Position numbers and translations under genes: made by a program
NCBI GenBank assembly: GCA_028284285.1
Contig: JANQSA010000065.1
Coordinates: forward strand, 1-64,000
Direction: 5' to 3'
DNA length: 64,000 nt
Source: Croceivirga sp.
Lineage (GTDB): Bacteria > Bacteroidota > Bacteroidia > Flavobacteriales > Flavobacteriaceae
In this document: positions 1 to 8,330 of the stretch, one piece after another
Numbering within the stretch: position 1 is the first letter of the stretch
Layout: each line of letters opens with the position of its first letter
The notes under the pieces: generated by a model
What the model saw: the letters and a program-made list of their open reading frames with translations, nothing else
What the model was told of the DNA's origin: nothing
The model's database searches: none

Positions 1-94
1 GTTTGGTGTTTGGTGTTTGGTGTTTGGTGTTTGGTGTTTGGTGTTTGGTGTTTGGTGTTTGGTGTTTGGTGTTTGGTGTTTGGTGTTTGGTGTT
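1..94. repeat. Heptanucleotide tandem repeat (GTTTGGT)n
   Basis: A perfect tandem array of the 7-bp unit GTTTGGT, about 13 copies, running into the left edge of the window so that its true length is unknown. It ends 24 bp before the ATG at 118. The sequence at 98-105 (TAATATTG) is one base off the Bacteroidota -7 element TAnnTTTG, and the array supplies a TTTG every 7 bp upstream of it. The array could therefore serve as a -33 region; that is inference. Confidence 0.95.
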
Positions 95-117
95 AAATAA
101 TATTGTTTTACGTTGAA

Positions 118-636
118 ATGAAAAATGGAACTGCCTTATTTTTGTTTTTATCCTATTGGTGTAATGCACAAGAGGCTATGATAGAAAAAATTGAACCGTT
201 TTTTGTGGTCGGTATTGCTAAAACCACCACCAACGAAAATGGAAAATCCGCCTCGGATCTGGGGGAACTATGGGGTAGGTTCTATTCAGAAAATGTTACG
301 CTCACTATTCCAAACAAAACATCAGATGCGATTTATGTCCTGTACACGGAATACGAATCAGACTATAAAGGAGAGTTTCTGGCTATGATTGGTAACCGGG
401 TAGAATCCCTGGAGGATCTTCCGGAAGGGCTTACAGGGATTGAGGTTTCCGGAGGGAGCTATCAAAAGCACATAGCCAAAGGCGAGATGCCACAGGCCAT
501 AGTTGCTTCATGGAAAGTGATTTGGGAAAAAGATGCTGTGCTTAACAGAGCATACGATACCGATTTTGAGGTGTACGGGGAAAAATCAAATCAAGGGGAG
601 AATTCCGAAGCGGTTATTTATTTGTCAGTCAAGTAA
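118..636 (+). CDS. GyrI-like / AraC-type effector-binding domain protein
   Basis: This protein of 172 residues looks like a stand-alone effector-binding domain of the GyrI/YdeE type: a short KIEPFFVVGI strand at the start, a LGELWGRFYSEN helix, YTEYESDYKGEF in the middle and a DFEVYGEK strand near the end. Family members bind small hydrophobic or cationic ligands and some protect gyrase; the ligand here is unknown. Two starts are possible. ATG 118 adds about 20 residues that resemble a signal peptide ending in NAQ, whereas ATG 178 gives the usual cytosolic form beginning MIEKIEPFF. The reading frame also opens further upstream at a TTG at 103. It sits directly downstream of a heptamer repeat array and is separated from the next gene by a second repeat-rich stretch, so it is probably transcribed alone. 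Confidence 0.7.
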   Translation: MKNGTALFLFLSYWCNAQEAMIEKIEPFFVVGIAKTTTNENGKSASDLGELWGRFYSENVTLTIPNKTSDAIYVLYTEYESDYKGEFLAMIGNRVESLEDLPEGLTGIEVSGGSYQKHIAKGEMPQAIVASWKVIWEKDAVLNRAYDTDFEVYGEKSNQGENSEAVIYLSVK

Positions 637-650
637 CTTCTTTAGAAATA

Positions 651-747
651 AGAAGTGAGAAGTGAAATTTGGAAGTAGGAAGTAGGAAGTACGATTTACG
701 AATGACGAATTTGAGAATTGGAATTTGAGATTTGGAATTTGGAATTT
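651..747. repeat. Chain of short heptamer repeats
   Basis: The spacer before the FecR gene is built from several different 7-bp repeats in series: AGAAGTG twice (651-664), GGAAGTA three times (671-691), then a degenerate run of GAATTTG/GGAATTT-type units up to about 747. It contains no gene. The same repeat period is seen at 1-94 and at 32005-32032. Confidence 0.85.
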
Positions 748-810
748 ATTTAAAAATAGAAGTAGGGTTTTTTAACGCTTAGGTGTTATATCACGGTAAA
801 GCATTCTGTC

Positions 811-1716
811 ATGCAGGAAAATTACTTAGCAAAATGGTTGAACAATGAACTCACTCCGGCGGAATTGGAAGAGTTCAAGAAATCCGAGGAGTATGCCTCC
901 TATCAACGGATTGCGGAGGTTGCTCACCGGTTACAGGCACCGGAATTTGATGCGGAAATTGCATGGGGCAATGTCAAGAACAGGGTGCAACCTCAGACCA
1001 AGGTAATCCCTTTGAGACCCTTCCGTCAATTTTTACGGGTAGCTGCTGTAATAGCGGTGCTACTGGCAGGATCTTATTTCTTCCTGAATTCACAAAACGA
1101 AAGTTTTTCTACCCAATTTGCAGAACGCGCCCAGGTTGTTCTACCGGATGACTCCGAAATAACACTGAATGCCGATTCCAAAGTTTCTTTCAGCGAAAAA
1201 AACTGGGCCGAAAAACGCCAGGTGACCCTGGAAGGGGAAGCTTTTTTTAAAGTAGCCAAAGGCAAAAAATTTACTGTGGTCACCGACAAAGGAGAAGTGG
1301 CAGTACTGGGCACGCAGTTTAATGTGGAAAACCGGGACGGTTTTTTTGAAGTCACTTGTTACGAAGGCCTGGTAAGCGTTAGTTTTCAGGGAAAAGCAAC
1401 ACAACTTCCAGCCGGTTCTTCATTTGTTGCCATCAACGGATTCGTTCAAAAAAATGCCACAAGGGTTACCCAACCCGGATGGATAGACAATGAAAGTACT
1501 TTTAAGAGTATTCCCCTAAAATATGTCCTTGCGGAGTTGGAACGACAGTTTAATATCACTGTATCCACACAAAATGTAAATACCGAACAACTTTTTACGG
1601 GCACCTTTAACAACACAGATATTCATTTAGCGTTAGAAAGTATTAGTATACCTTCCCAAATTCGTTATAAATTGGTAGGGGATAAGGTACTTTTCTATGC
1701 AGGGGACACACCGTAA
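811..1716 (+). CDS. FecR-family anti-sigma factor
   Basis: A 301-residue anti-sigma/signal-transducing protein of the FecR family. A cytoplasmic N-terminal part (about 1-70, beginning MQENYLAKWL) is expected to bind an ECF sigma factor. One membrane segment lies at about 75-92, followed by a periplasmic FecR domain (about 105-200, with LPDDSEITLNADSKVSF) and a DUF4974-like C-terminal domain (about 220-295) that contacts the receptor. The gene overlaps the following TonB-dependent receptor by 20 bp, so the two are one transcription and translation unit. In this family the sigma factor gene normally lies just upstream; here the upstream neighbour is a GyrI-like protein and no sigma-70 region 2/4 gene is visible in the window, so the partner must be encoded elsewhere or beyond the left edge. 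Confidence 0.9.
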   Translation: MQENYLAKWLNNELTPAELEEFKKSEEYASYQRIAEVAHRLQAPEFDAEIAWGNVKNRVQPQTKVIPLRPFRQFLRVAAVIAVLLAGSYFFLNSQNESFSTQFAERAQVVLPDDSEITLNADSKVSFSEKNWAEKRQVTLEGEAFFKVAKGKKFTVVTDKGEVAVLGTQFNVENRDGFFEVTCYEGLVSVSFQGKATQLPAGSSFVAINGFVQKNATRVTQPGWIDNESTFKSIPLKYVLAELERQFNITVSTQNVNTEQLFTGTFNNTDIHLALESISIPSQIRYKLVGDKVLFYAGDTP

Positions 1717-4249
1717 AATTTATGTAATTGCGATATTACTTGCTTCGCTATTGCCTGTATATCTTGAGGCTCAGGATACTCCTACCATTGAGCTAAAGGC
1801 GTATATCTCCCAGTTAGAAAACCGGTTTAACATTAAGTTTTCCTATGTGGATTCCGATCTGGAGGGGACACAGATCACTATGCCTGAGGCGGAAGCACTT
1901 CCCGCAATATTACAGGCTATTACCAATCAAACCGGATTGGAAATAAAGCCTTTAAATGAACGCTATTATTCCCTGGTTAAAAACAAACTGATAAGCATTT
2001 GTGGCAGGGTTTTAGACAACTATGCCAAAAATAACGTGCCGGGTGCCACGATTGAGGTCTTGGGTACCACTAAGGCTTTAACCACCGATATGGACGGATA
2101 TTTTAGCCTGGATGAAGTGCCTCGTGAAGCTTCAATACAAATCCGATACCTGGGGTACCTCACCAAAATTGTACCTGTATCAGATTTAACAGGGAAAACA
2201 GATTGTCCCCAAATTCTTCTGGCAGAAAGAAGGGAACAATTAACCGAAGTTGTGGTGTACGAATTCCTGACCTCCGGGATCGCAAAGGAAACTGACGGAA
2301 GCATTACATTAAACCCCGGAGAATTGGGCCTCTTACCCGGTCTTATAGAACCGGATGTGCTGTTTGGTTTACAGGCCTTACCTGGCATAAAAAGTATTGA
2401 TGAAACCGTGTCAGATATCAACATACGGGGTGGCACTAACGATCAAAATCTTATGCTTTGGAATGGCATTAAGATGTACCAGTCCGGGCATTTTTTTGGA
2501 TTGATTTCTGCCTTTAATCCTTACCTCACCGAAACCGTTTCCGTTTACAAAAACGGTACCCCTGCGCAGTACGGGGACGGTGTAAGCAGTGTGATAAACA
2601 TGGATACCCGGAATACCATTGATAATTTCTTTTACGGAGGCGCTGGCGTCAACTTTATCAGTGGAGATGTTTTTGGACGGATCCCTATTAAAGAGAACCT
2701 GGCCTTTCAGTTCTCAGCACGCAGGTCAACAACAGATTTTATGGATACTCCGGCCTATGGAAGGTTTACGGACAGGGCTTTCCAGGATACTGAGATCAGA
2801 AATGAAGAAAATCAAGAGATTGATGAAGATTTGGAAAGGGACGAAACCTTCTTTTTTTATGATGTCTCTGGAAAGCTCCTTTATGATCTCAATGACTCGC
2901 ATAAATTTCGACTCAGCTTTATCGCAATAGATAACGACCTGGATTTTTCAGAAACCGATCTTGAGACCGACGAAACCTCACGCAGTTTTTTGGATCAAAC
3001 CAATATTTCAGCGGGGTTACAATGGTTCGGAGATTGGTCGGACCGCTTTTCGACCCATTTGAACGTCTATTTTTCCAAATACAATCTGGATGCCCAAAGT
3101 TTCTTTCCTAACCAACTACAACGTTTAGATCAAAAGAATATCGTAGAGGAACGTGCCGCCAAATTGAACACCTTGCTAAGGCTATCCGATCATTTTAGCT
3201 GGTCCAACGGCTATCAGTACATTGAGACCGGGATCACCAACAGATCATTTCTTACCCAGCCCCCTTTTGACATTAATAGAAAAGGAGTGATTAGAATACA
3301 TGCTCCCTACTCAGAAATTCACTTCAATACACCCAACGATAACTTTATTGCCAATGCGGGGGTACGGGTGAATTATATAGAAAATTTAGACACCTTTTCG
3401 GAATGGTTGGTAGAACCCCGGTTGAGCTTAAATCTAAGATTGGCAAGAAACCTAAGGGCTCAGTTGCTGGGAGAGTTTAAAAGCCAAAGCACTAATCAGG
3501 TGATTGACCTGGAGCAGAATTTTCTGGGGATTGAAAAGCGAAGATGGACACTATCTAACGAAGAAGACTTACCCATAACCACAAGTAGGCAGGGATCACT
3601 GGGAATCAACTATGAAAGAAACCGATTTTACATAGGCGTAGAAGGCTTTTATAAGCAAGTAGATGGAGTAAGCACCCGCACCCAGGGTTTTCAAAACCAA
3701 AACCAGTTTTCCGGGGAAATCGGAAGTTACGAAGTGAAGGGGGTAGAGTTCCTGATCAACAAAAAAGGAAAAAACTACAGTACCTGGTTGAGCTATACCT
3801 ATAACAAAAATGACTACACTTATGACAGTATAGTACCGCAGACATTCCCTAACAACATGGATATACGGCATACCGTAACTTTTGCTTCTACTTATGAAAT
3901 GAACAACCTAAAATTAGGTTTTGGCATCAATTATCGGACAGGACGACCTTTTACCCGACCGGATAGTGATACTCCTCTGGATACTACGGTGTTTCCTGTT
4001 CAGATCAACTATCAAGCCCCAAACAGTAGCCGGTTACCTGATTATTTCCGGGTAGACGCTTCCGCCACCTATAGCTTTAGTTTAGGTAGAAAGATTAAAG
4101 CTATAGCAGGGGTTTCCCTTCTCAATATTACGGACAGAAAAAACATCCTTAACCGCTTTTTTCAAGTATCCGATGAAGATGAATTGGAATCCGTAGAAAA
4201 TGTTTCCCTGGGCCTAACCCCGAATGCTAGTTTTCGGGTGCATTTCTAA
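1697..4249 (+). CDS. TonB-dependent outer-membrane receptor with STN domain
   Basis: An 850-residue outer-membrane transporter. In order: signal peptide (about 1-25, ending YLEAQ), an STN signalling domain (about 30-95) that would touch the FecR protein, a carboxypeptidase-regulatory-like beta-sandwich (about 97-180), a plug (about 210-310, with DINIRGGTNDQNLMLWNG) and a long beta-barrel ending SFRVHF. STN plus an adjacent FecR is the signature of a transcriptionally signalling receptor that induces its own operon when its ligand is bound. The substrate cannot be read from the sequence; no siderophore, sugar or peptidase gene is adjacent. The 3' end overlaps the convergent blh gene by 23 bp. 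Confidence 0.92.
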   Translation: MQGTHRKIYVIAILLASLLPVYLEAQDTPTIELKAYISQLENRFNIKFSYVDSDLEGTQITMPEAEALPAILQAITNQTGLEIKPLNERYYSLVKNKLISICGRVLDNYAKNNVPGATIEVLGTTKALTTDMDGYFSLDEVPREASIQIRYLGYLTKIVPVSDLTGKTDCPQILLAERREQLTEVVVYEFLTSGIAKETDGSITLNPGELGLLPGLIEPDVLFGLQALPGIKSIDETVSDINIRGGTNDQNLMLWNGIKMYQSGHFFGLISAFNPYLTETVSVYKNGTPAQYGDGVSSVINMDTRNTIDNFFYGGAGVNFISGDVFGRIPIKENLAFQFSARRSTTDFMDTPAYGRFTDRAFQDTEIRNEENQEIDEDLERDETFFFYDVSGKLLYDLNDSHKFRLSFIAIDNDLDFSETDLETDETSRSFLDQTNISAGLQWFGDWSDRFSTHLNVYFSKYNLDAQSFFPNQLQRLDQKNIVEERAAKLNTLLRLSDHFSWSNGYQYIETGITNRSFLTQPPFDINRKGVIRIHAPYSEIHFNTPNDNFIANAGVRVNYIENLDTFSEWLVEPRLSLNLRLARNLRAQLLGEFKSQSTNQVIDLEQNFLGIEKRRWTLSNEEDLPITTSRQGSLGINYERNRFYIGVEGFYKQVDGVSTRTQGFQNQNQFSGEIGSYEVKGVEFLINKKGKNYSTWLSYTYNKNDYTYDSIVPQTFPNNMDIRHTVTFASTYEMNNLKLGFGINYRTGRPFTRPDSDTPLDTTVFPVQINYQAPNSSRLPDYFRVDASATYSFSLGRKIKAIAGVSLLNITDRKNILNRFFQVSDEDELESVENVSLGLTPNASFRVHF

Positions 4250-5108
4250 GGGCCTCTACTTTAGACATTACCAAAACATGGGGAAAGGTAATCGCCGCCA
4301 ACAGATAAAGCAGCACAGTGATAAAATAATCTACCTGATCCCGTAGCAGAAAGTAAAGTCCCCCCAAACCCAACAGCGAGGCGGACCAATACCACCAGGA
4401 AGACTTCAGGTAGCGAAGAAAAGTAGCTTTGGTCACCTTGCCGTATAAAAACTCCAACTGATCCCGCATAGAGGGGAGACTATGCCAAAAAATAAAGTAA
4501 ATCGCAAAGGCCCAAATCAGAGAAGCTATGTAAAAAACAATGCCTAAAACCAAAAACATAAAGAGTTCCTGAACGTAATTAACAACCAATTGTTTTTTTA
4601 CACTTAGGTAGGTAAGGACTGTTAGGAAAGAAAAAGTGGAAAAAAACAGCCCGTAGCCATACCACTCGTTACCTATTCTCCGTTGGGTGACCTCATTAAC
4701 CACAGGAACAACTTCGTTTATCTTTATATAAAATATCATAAACAAAATAGTTAGTCCGTACATAAGGAACAAGACAAATCTCAAACCTGGAGCACCTTGT
4801 ACATGAGAACCAAAATGTTGTTCTCCGAAATGGTAACCACTGATTAAAACAAACAATAACAATGTCAAGCTTGTGGAAAGTAAAAAAACAACTGAAACCA
4901 ATCCAATAATAGCCAGATAACGGAGTAATGATGACATAAATCCTTGATTATCTTTTCGTAAACTTCCAATCAAAGCCAGGTCGTTGGCGCCATGCAAAAT
5001 CCCAAAAGTAAGGATAAACCCATAGGCTATGTAGTCCTGTACAGCGGGACTCAATTGGGTGGAGAGCCACAAACAAAAGAAGGTACTAACAACAGTCCAA
5101 TTTTTCAC
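4227..5108 (-). CDS. blh: Brp/Blh family beta-carotene 15,15'-dioxygenase
   Basis: A 293-residue polytopic membrane protein that cleaves beta-carotene to two molecules of retinal, the chromophore for the neighbouring rhodopsin. Family histidines are visible: H39 in GILHGANDLALIG, H93 and H98 in GYHFGEQHFG, H209 in FWHSLPSMRDQ and H277 in TFPHVLVMSK; these are the likely iron ligands. The start is a GTG at 5108; the nearby ATG is out of frame and no internal Met fits. It is divergent from the proteorhodopsin gene across a 117-bp AT-rich spacer and overlaps the preceding receptor gene tail-to-tail. No crt carotenoid-synthesis genes are in the window, so beta-carotene must be supplied from another locus. 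Confidence 0.93.
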   Translation of the reverse strand: MKNWTVVSTFFCLWLSTQLSPAVQDYIAYGFILTFGILHGANDLALIGSLRKDNQGFMSSLLRYLAIIGLVSVVFLLSTSLTLLLFVLISGYHFGEQHFGSHVQGAPGLRFVLFLMYGLTILFMIFYIKINEVVPVVNEVTQRRIGNEWYGYGLFFSTFSFLTVLTYLSVKKQLVVNYVQELFMFLVLGIVFYIASLIWAFAIYFIFWHSLPSMRDQLEFLYGKVTKATFLRYLKSSWWYWSASLLGLGGLYFLLRDQVDYFITVLLYLLAAITFPHVLVMSKVEALRNAPEN

Positions 5109-5182
5109 ATTTTCGGATTTTACACATTTTGTTTAAAGATATGATAAAAAAATTATACAAAATTTATCATTTTATGTTTAAC

Positions 5183-5215
5183 TTTTGTTTATATTAGCTA
5201 AACAAAATAAATTAA
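5183..5215 (+). promoter_or_regulatory. 25-bp palindrome and candidate promoter of proteorhodopsin
   Basis: The blh/proteorhodopsin spacer contains a perfect inverted repeat, TTTTGTTTA (5183-5191), 7-bp spacer, TAAACAAAA (5199-5207). A further identical half-site lies at 5127-5135 near blh, and a one-mismatch copy at 5172-5180. Read as a Bacteroidota promoter, TTTG at 5184-5187 is 20 bp from TAAATTAA at 5208-5215, a partial match to TAnnTTTG, so the palindrome would cover the -33 box and the whole spacer. The geometry suits a repressor operator. The palindrome is seen directly; the promoter assignment and regulator are inferred. Confidence 0.55.
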
Positions 5216-5225
5216 CTCTTATTAT

Positions 5226-5975
5226 ATGAAATACTTCTTATCCAGTTTGCCTTTGTTTGCAGACGTTTCGAAAATTGCTAACGATGATTACGTTGGCTTT
5301 ACCTTTTTTGTAGGTTGTATGGCCATGATGGCCGCTTCCGCCTTCTTCTTCCTGTCCATGAATAATTTTGACAGGAAATGGAAAACTTCTATCCTGGTAT
5401 CCGGATTGATTACCTTTATTGCTGCTGTACATTACTGGTATATGCGCGATTACTGGGCTGGCGTTGGAGAATCCCCCACCTTCTTCCGTTATGTGGATTG
5501 GGTGCTTACCGTACCCTTGATGTGTGTTGAATTCTATTTGATCCTTCGTGTAGCGGGGGCAAAGAAATCCCTGATGTGGAAGCTTATTGTGTACTCTGTA
5601 ATTATGCTGGTTACAGGATATCTCGGAGAAGCCGTATACAGGGATGCCGCCTGGCTATGGGGTCTTATTTCCGGTATTGCCTACTTTGCCATTGTCTATG
5701 AAATATGGTTTGGTGGGGCCAAAAAATTGGCGGAAGCTGCCGGAGGTTCTATCTTAAAAGCACACAAGACGTTATGTTGGTTTGTGTTGGTGGGATGGGC
5801 TATTTACCCCATTGGTTATATGGCAGGAACTCCCGGATGGTACGAAGGTATCTTTGGAGGTTTAGCCATGGATGTGGTGTATAACATTGGTGATGCTATC
5901 AACAAAATCGGCTTCGGGCTTGTAGTCTACGGGGCAGCCGTTGCCGCTACTTCTACTGCTACTGCAGACTCGTAG
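5226..5975 (+). CDS. Proteorhodopsin, green-tuned proton pump
   Basis: A 249-residue seven-helix retinal protein of the inner membrane that pumps protons outward in light. The Schiff-base lysine is K227 (motif DAINKIGFGL) with counter-ion D223. The helix C motif RYVDWVLTVPLMCVEFY gives D91 (proton acceptor), T95 and E102 (proton donor), the D-T-E set of proton pumps rather than the N-D-Q set of sodium pumps. H69 corresponds to the acceptor-associated histidine. The spectral-tuning residue is M99, the methionine typical of green-absorbing flavobacterial forms. The ATG follows an AT-rich leader without a Shine-Dalgarno sequence, normal for the phylum. It is divergent from blh, which makes its retinal, and is closed by a hairpin at 6001-6030. 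Confidence 0.97.
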   Translation: MKYFLSSLPLFADVSKIANDDYVGFTFFVGCMAMMAASAFFFLSMNNFDRKWKTSILVSGLITFIAAVHYWYMRDYWAGVGESPTFFRYVDWVLTVPLMCVEFYLILRVAGAKKSLMWKLIVYSVIMLVTGYLGEAVYRDAAWLWGLISGIAYFAIVYEIWFGGAKKLAEAAGGSILKAHKTLCWFVLVGWAIYPIGYMAGTPGWYEGIFGGLAMDVVYNIGDAINKIGFGLVVYGAAVAATSTATADS

Positions 5976-6000
5976 AGACATATTATATTTAGTTGGTTTG

Positions 6001-6030
6001 GAAAAGCCCTTGTTCTTACAGGGGCTTTTC
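6001..6030. terminator. Bidirectional terminator between proteorhodopsin and argS
   Basis: GAAAAGCCC and GGGGCTTTTC flank a loop of about 11 nt, with A-rich and T-rich flanks on the two sides. It lies between two convergent genes and reaches the argS stop codon, so it can serve both. Confidence 0.8.
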
Positions 6031-7811
6031 TACATTCTTTCGGGAACAGCAATTCCCAATACCGCAAAACCATCCCGGATCACCTCTCCTACTTTTTTGG
6101 AGAGCGCTATTCTAAAACTTCTTTTTCCCGGGTTAGTTTCCCCCAAAATAGATACCTGCTGATAGAAGGAATTGAATTCCCTGACCAAATCGTAAACATA
6201 ATTTGCAACCAGAGCCGGACTGTAATTTGCAGCAGCCTCCTGTACCTTTTCCGGGAAAATTTCAACAAGCTTAAGCAATTCCTTTTCCTTTTCATGAAGC
6301 TCCATGGCCATATGAACCGAAGTAGTCAATTGGTCTACATCCGCTTTGCGTAAAATAGATTGTATCCGGGCATAGGTATATTGTATGAAAGGTCCTGTAT
6401 TGCCTTGAAAATCTACAGACTCCTCCGGATTGAATACAATCCGTTTTTTGGGATCTACTTTAAGGATAAAGTATTTCAATGCCCCCAAACCTATAGTTCT
6501 GTATAGTGCTTTCTTTTCGGTTTCCGTATAGCCCTCCAACTTGCCCAATTCCCGGGAAATACTTTCAGCAGTCTCTTCCATATTTTGAATAAGATCATCG
6601 GCGTCTACTACGGTACCCTCCCGACTTTTCATTTTCCCGGTAGGCAAGTCCACCATACCATAACTTAAATGGTGTAGTTTTTCCGCCCAGGTATAGCCTA
6701 GCCTCCTTAAGATGAGAAACAACACCTTAAAATGATAGTCCTGTTCGTTGCCTACCGTATACACCATCCCCTGGATATCCGGGAAATCGGTTACCCGCTG
6801 AATAGCTGTTCCTATATCCTGTGTCATATACACGGCTGTTCCATCAGCGCGCAAAACTATTTTTTCATCAAGGCCCTCTTCCGTCAGGTCAATCCAGACA
6901 CTGCCATCCTCCTTTTTGTAAAACACGCCTTTTTCCAGCCCTTCTTTGACTACATCCCGACCCAGCAAATAGGTAGTACTCTCATAATATAATTTATCAA
7001 AGTCTACCCCCAGGTTCTTATAGGTAATATCAAAACCGTCATAGACCCAGGCATTCATCATTTCCCACAAGTTCACCACTTCTTCTTCCCCAGCCTCCCA
7101 TCGGCGTAACATTTGCTGAGCGGCCAGTAGAATGGGAGCTTCCTTCTCTGCAATTGATCTTTCTTTTCCCCCGGCTACCAAATCCGAAATCTCTGTCTTA
7201 TACACCTTATTAAACTCCACATAATACTTTCCCACCAGATGATCCCCCTTAAGCCCAGAGGATTCGGGGGTTTCTCCATTGCCAAACCGCTGCCAGGCCA
7301 GCATGCTTTTGCAAATGTGAATGCCCCGGTCATTAATTATTTGGGTTTTATACACCTTATGTCCGGCAGCTTTTAAAAGTTCCGCTACAGAATAACCCAG
7401 TAAATTGTTCCTTATATGGCCCAAATGCAAGGGTTTATTGGTATTCGGAGAGGAGTATTCTACCATAAATGCTTCTCTGGAATCGGGCCGGGTATACCCA
7501 AAATTTTCCTGTGAAAGAATCGTATTGAAAGCATTAAGATAGTAGGCATCTGAAATGACAAGATTCAAAAAACCTTTCACAACATTGAATTTGGATACCT
7601 CGGTCACCTCCCTTTGCAAATACTCTCCAATCTGGGTGCCAATTGCCACCGGATTCCCTTTAAGGAATTTTAGCATAGGGAAAACCACAACCGTAATATC
7701 TCCCTCAAAATCCTTACGGGTAGGTTGAAATTCTATGTTAGGGAGATTAACTGAAAACAAGGATTGCACCGCTGCTGTTATCTGTTGTTCCAAGATCTGC
7801 TGTAACTCCAT
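6030..7811 (-). CDS. argS: Arginyl-tRNA synthetase
   Basis: A 593-residue class I aminoacyl-tRNA synthetase charging tRNA-Arg in the cytoplasm. The ArgRS N-terminal additional domain covers about 1-85. The HIGH signature is HLGH at 129-132 within NTNKPLHLGHIRNN, and the KMSKS loop is KMKSR at 393-397. The C-terminal anticodon-binding DALR domain ends in ALSKKVGEVIRDGF. Full length, ATG start. Convergent with proteorhodopsin and divergent from the small gene at 7905. A candidate promoter lies at 7832-7863. Confidence 0.97.
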   Translation of the reverse strand: MELQQILEQQITAAVQSLFSVNLPNIEFQPTRKDFEGDITVVVFPMLKFLKGNPVAIGTQIGEYLQREVTEVSKFNVVKGFLNLVISDAYYLNAFNTILSQENFGYTRPDSREAFMVEYSSPNTNKPLHLGHIRNNLLGYSVAELLKAAGHKVYKTQIINDRGIHICKSMLAWQRFGNGETPESSGLKGDHLVGKYYVEFNKVYKTEISDLVAGGKERSIAEKEAPILLAAQQMLRRWEAGEEEVVNLWEMMNAWVYDGFDITYKNLGVDFDKLYYESTTYLLGRDVVKEGLEKGVFYKKEDGSVWIDLTEEGLDEKIVLRADGTAVYMTQDIGTAIQRVTDFPDIQGMVYTVGNEQDYHFKVLFLILRRLGYTWAEKLHHLSYGMVDLPTGKMKSREGTVVDADDLIQNMEETAESISRELGKLEGYTETEKKALYRTIGLGALKYFILKVDPKKRIVFNPEESVDFQGNTGPFIQYTYARIQSILRKADVDQLTTSVHMAMELHEKEKELLKLVEIFPEKVQEAAANYSPALVANYVYDLVREFNSFYQQVSILGETNPGKRSFRIALSKKVGEVIRDGFAVLGIAVPERM

Positions 7812-7831
7812 TATGGCATCAATTTCGGCTG

Positions 7832-7863
7832 CAAAACTACATTTTTTACTGTGTTTTAGCGAA
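7832..7863 (-). promoter_or_regulatory. Candidate argS promoter
   Basis: On the minus strand, TTCG (one base off TTTG) is followed after 20 bp by TAGTTTTG, a full match to the Bacteroidota -7 element TAnnTTTG. It lies 21 bp upstream of the argS ATG, giving a leader of roughly 15 nt. Confidence 0.6.
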
Positions 7864-7904
7864 GTTTTAAGAGGTAACCGCCGTCATTTCATTAATTTTA
7901 GTCA

Positions 7905-8330
7905 ATGCTTTTGAATGTTTCCTATTCAGACAAGAATATCACCAAAAAAATTGATGCTGAAGTGGGTAAACCTTTTACCCTGAAAGAACGCCTGCGACTG
8001 GGTGGAATTGGTTCGCCCAAATTAGAAATTACAGCAGCCAGTGTAGAGATTCGGAATTTGCTGATTTTAGACAACAATGCGGACTGCTGCAATATTGAAA
8101 TGCGGCCTAAAGGCATCATTGTGGGATTCCGTTCCTTACTGGAGTCCTACGCTTTGATCATACCGTATTATAAACTCACGCTCTACAAGGGAGATTTTGC
8201 GATATATTCTATTTACCGGGACCATTATTTTATTAAGGTTAAGGCGGATACAAAAGCCATACAAAAGTTCTTTAAAAAGCTACTGGACTATAAGACAGAC
8301 AATGCTCCAACTTCTATAGAGGATCTATAG
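7905..8330 (+). CDS. Conserved flavobacterial hypothetical protein
   Basis: A 141-residue protein whose function I do not recognise. It has no signal peptide or membrane segment and is predicted cytoplasmic. The middle contains several short hydrophobic strands (VEIRNLLILDN, SYALIIPYYKLTLYKG, YFIKVKADTKAIQKFF), suggesting a compact alpha/beta fold, perhaps PH-like. It contains adjacent cysteines (DCCNIEM), whose role is unknown. It is divergent from argS and is followed by about 210 bp without a gene, so it is probably monocistronic. The start ATG 7905 is the only reasonable choice. Confidence 0.7.
   Translation: MLLNVSYSDKNITKKIDAEVGKPFTLKERLRLGGIGSPKLEITAASVEIRNLLILDNNADCCNIEMRPKGIIVGFRSLLESYALIIPYYKLTLYKGDFAIYSIYRDHYFIKVKADTKAIQKFFKKLLDYKTDNAPTSIEDL

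Noticed and set aside
1-94. CRISPR-like repeat array
   Set aside because: Units are 7 bp, directly adjacent and without spacers; there are no cas genes.
2020-2436. Minus-strand open frame of 138 codons inside the TonB receptor gene
   Set aside because: A shadow of the receptor reading frame; similar antisense frames lie throughout the ribosomal genes and were left out.
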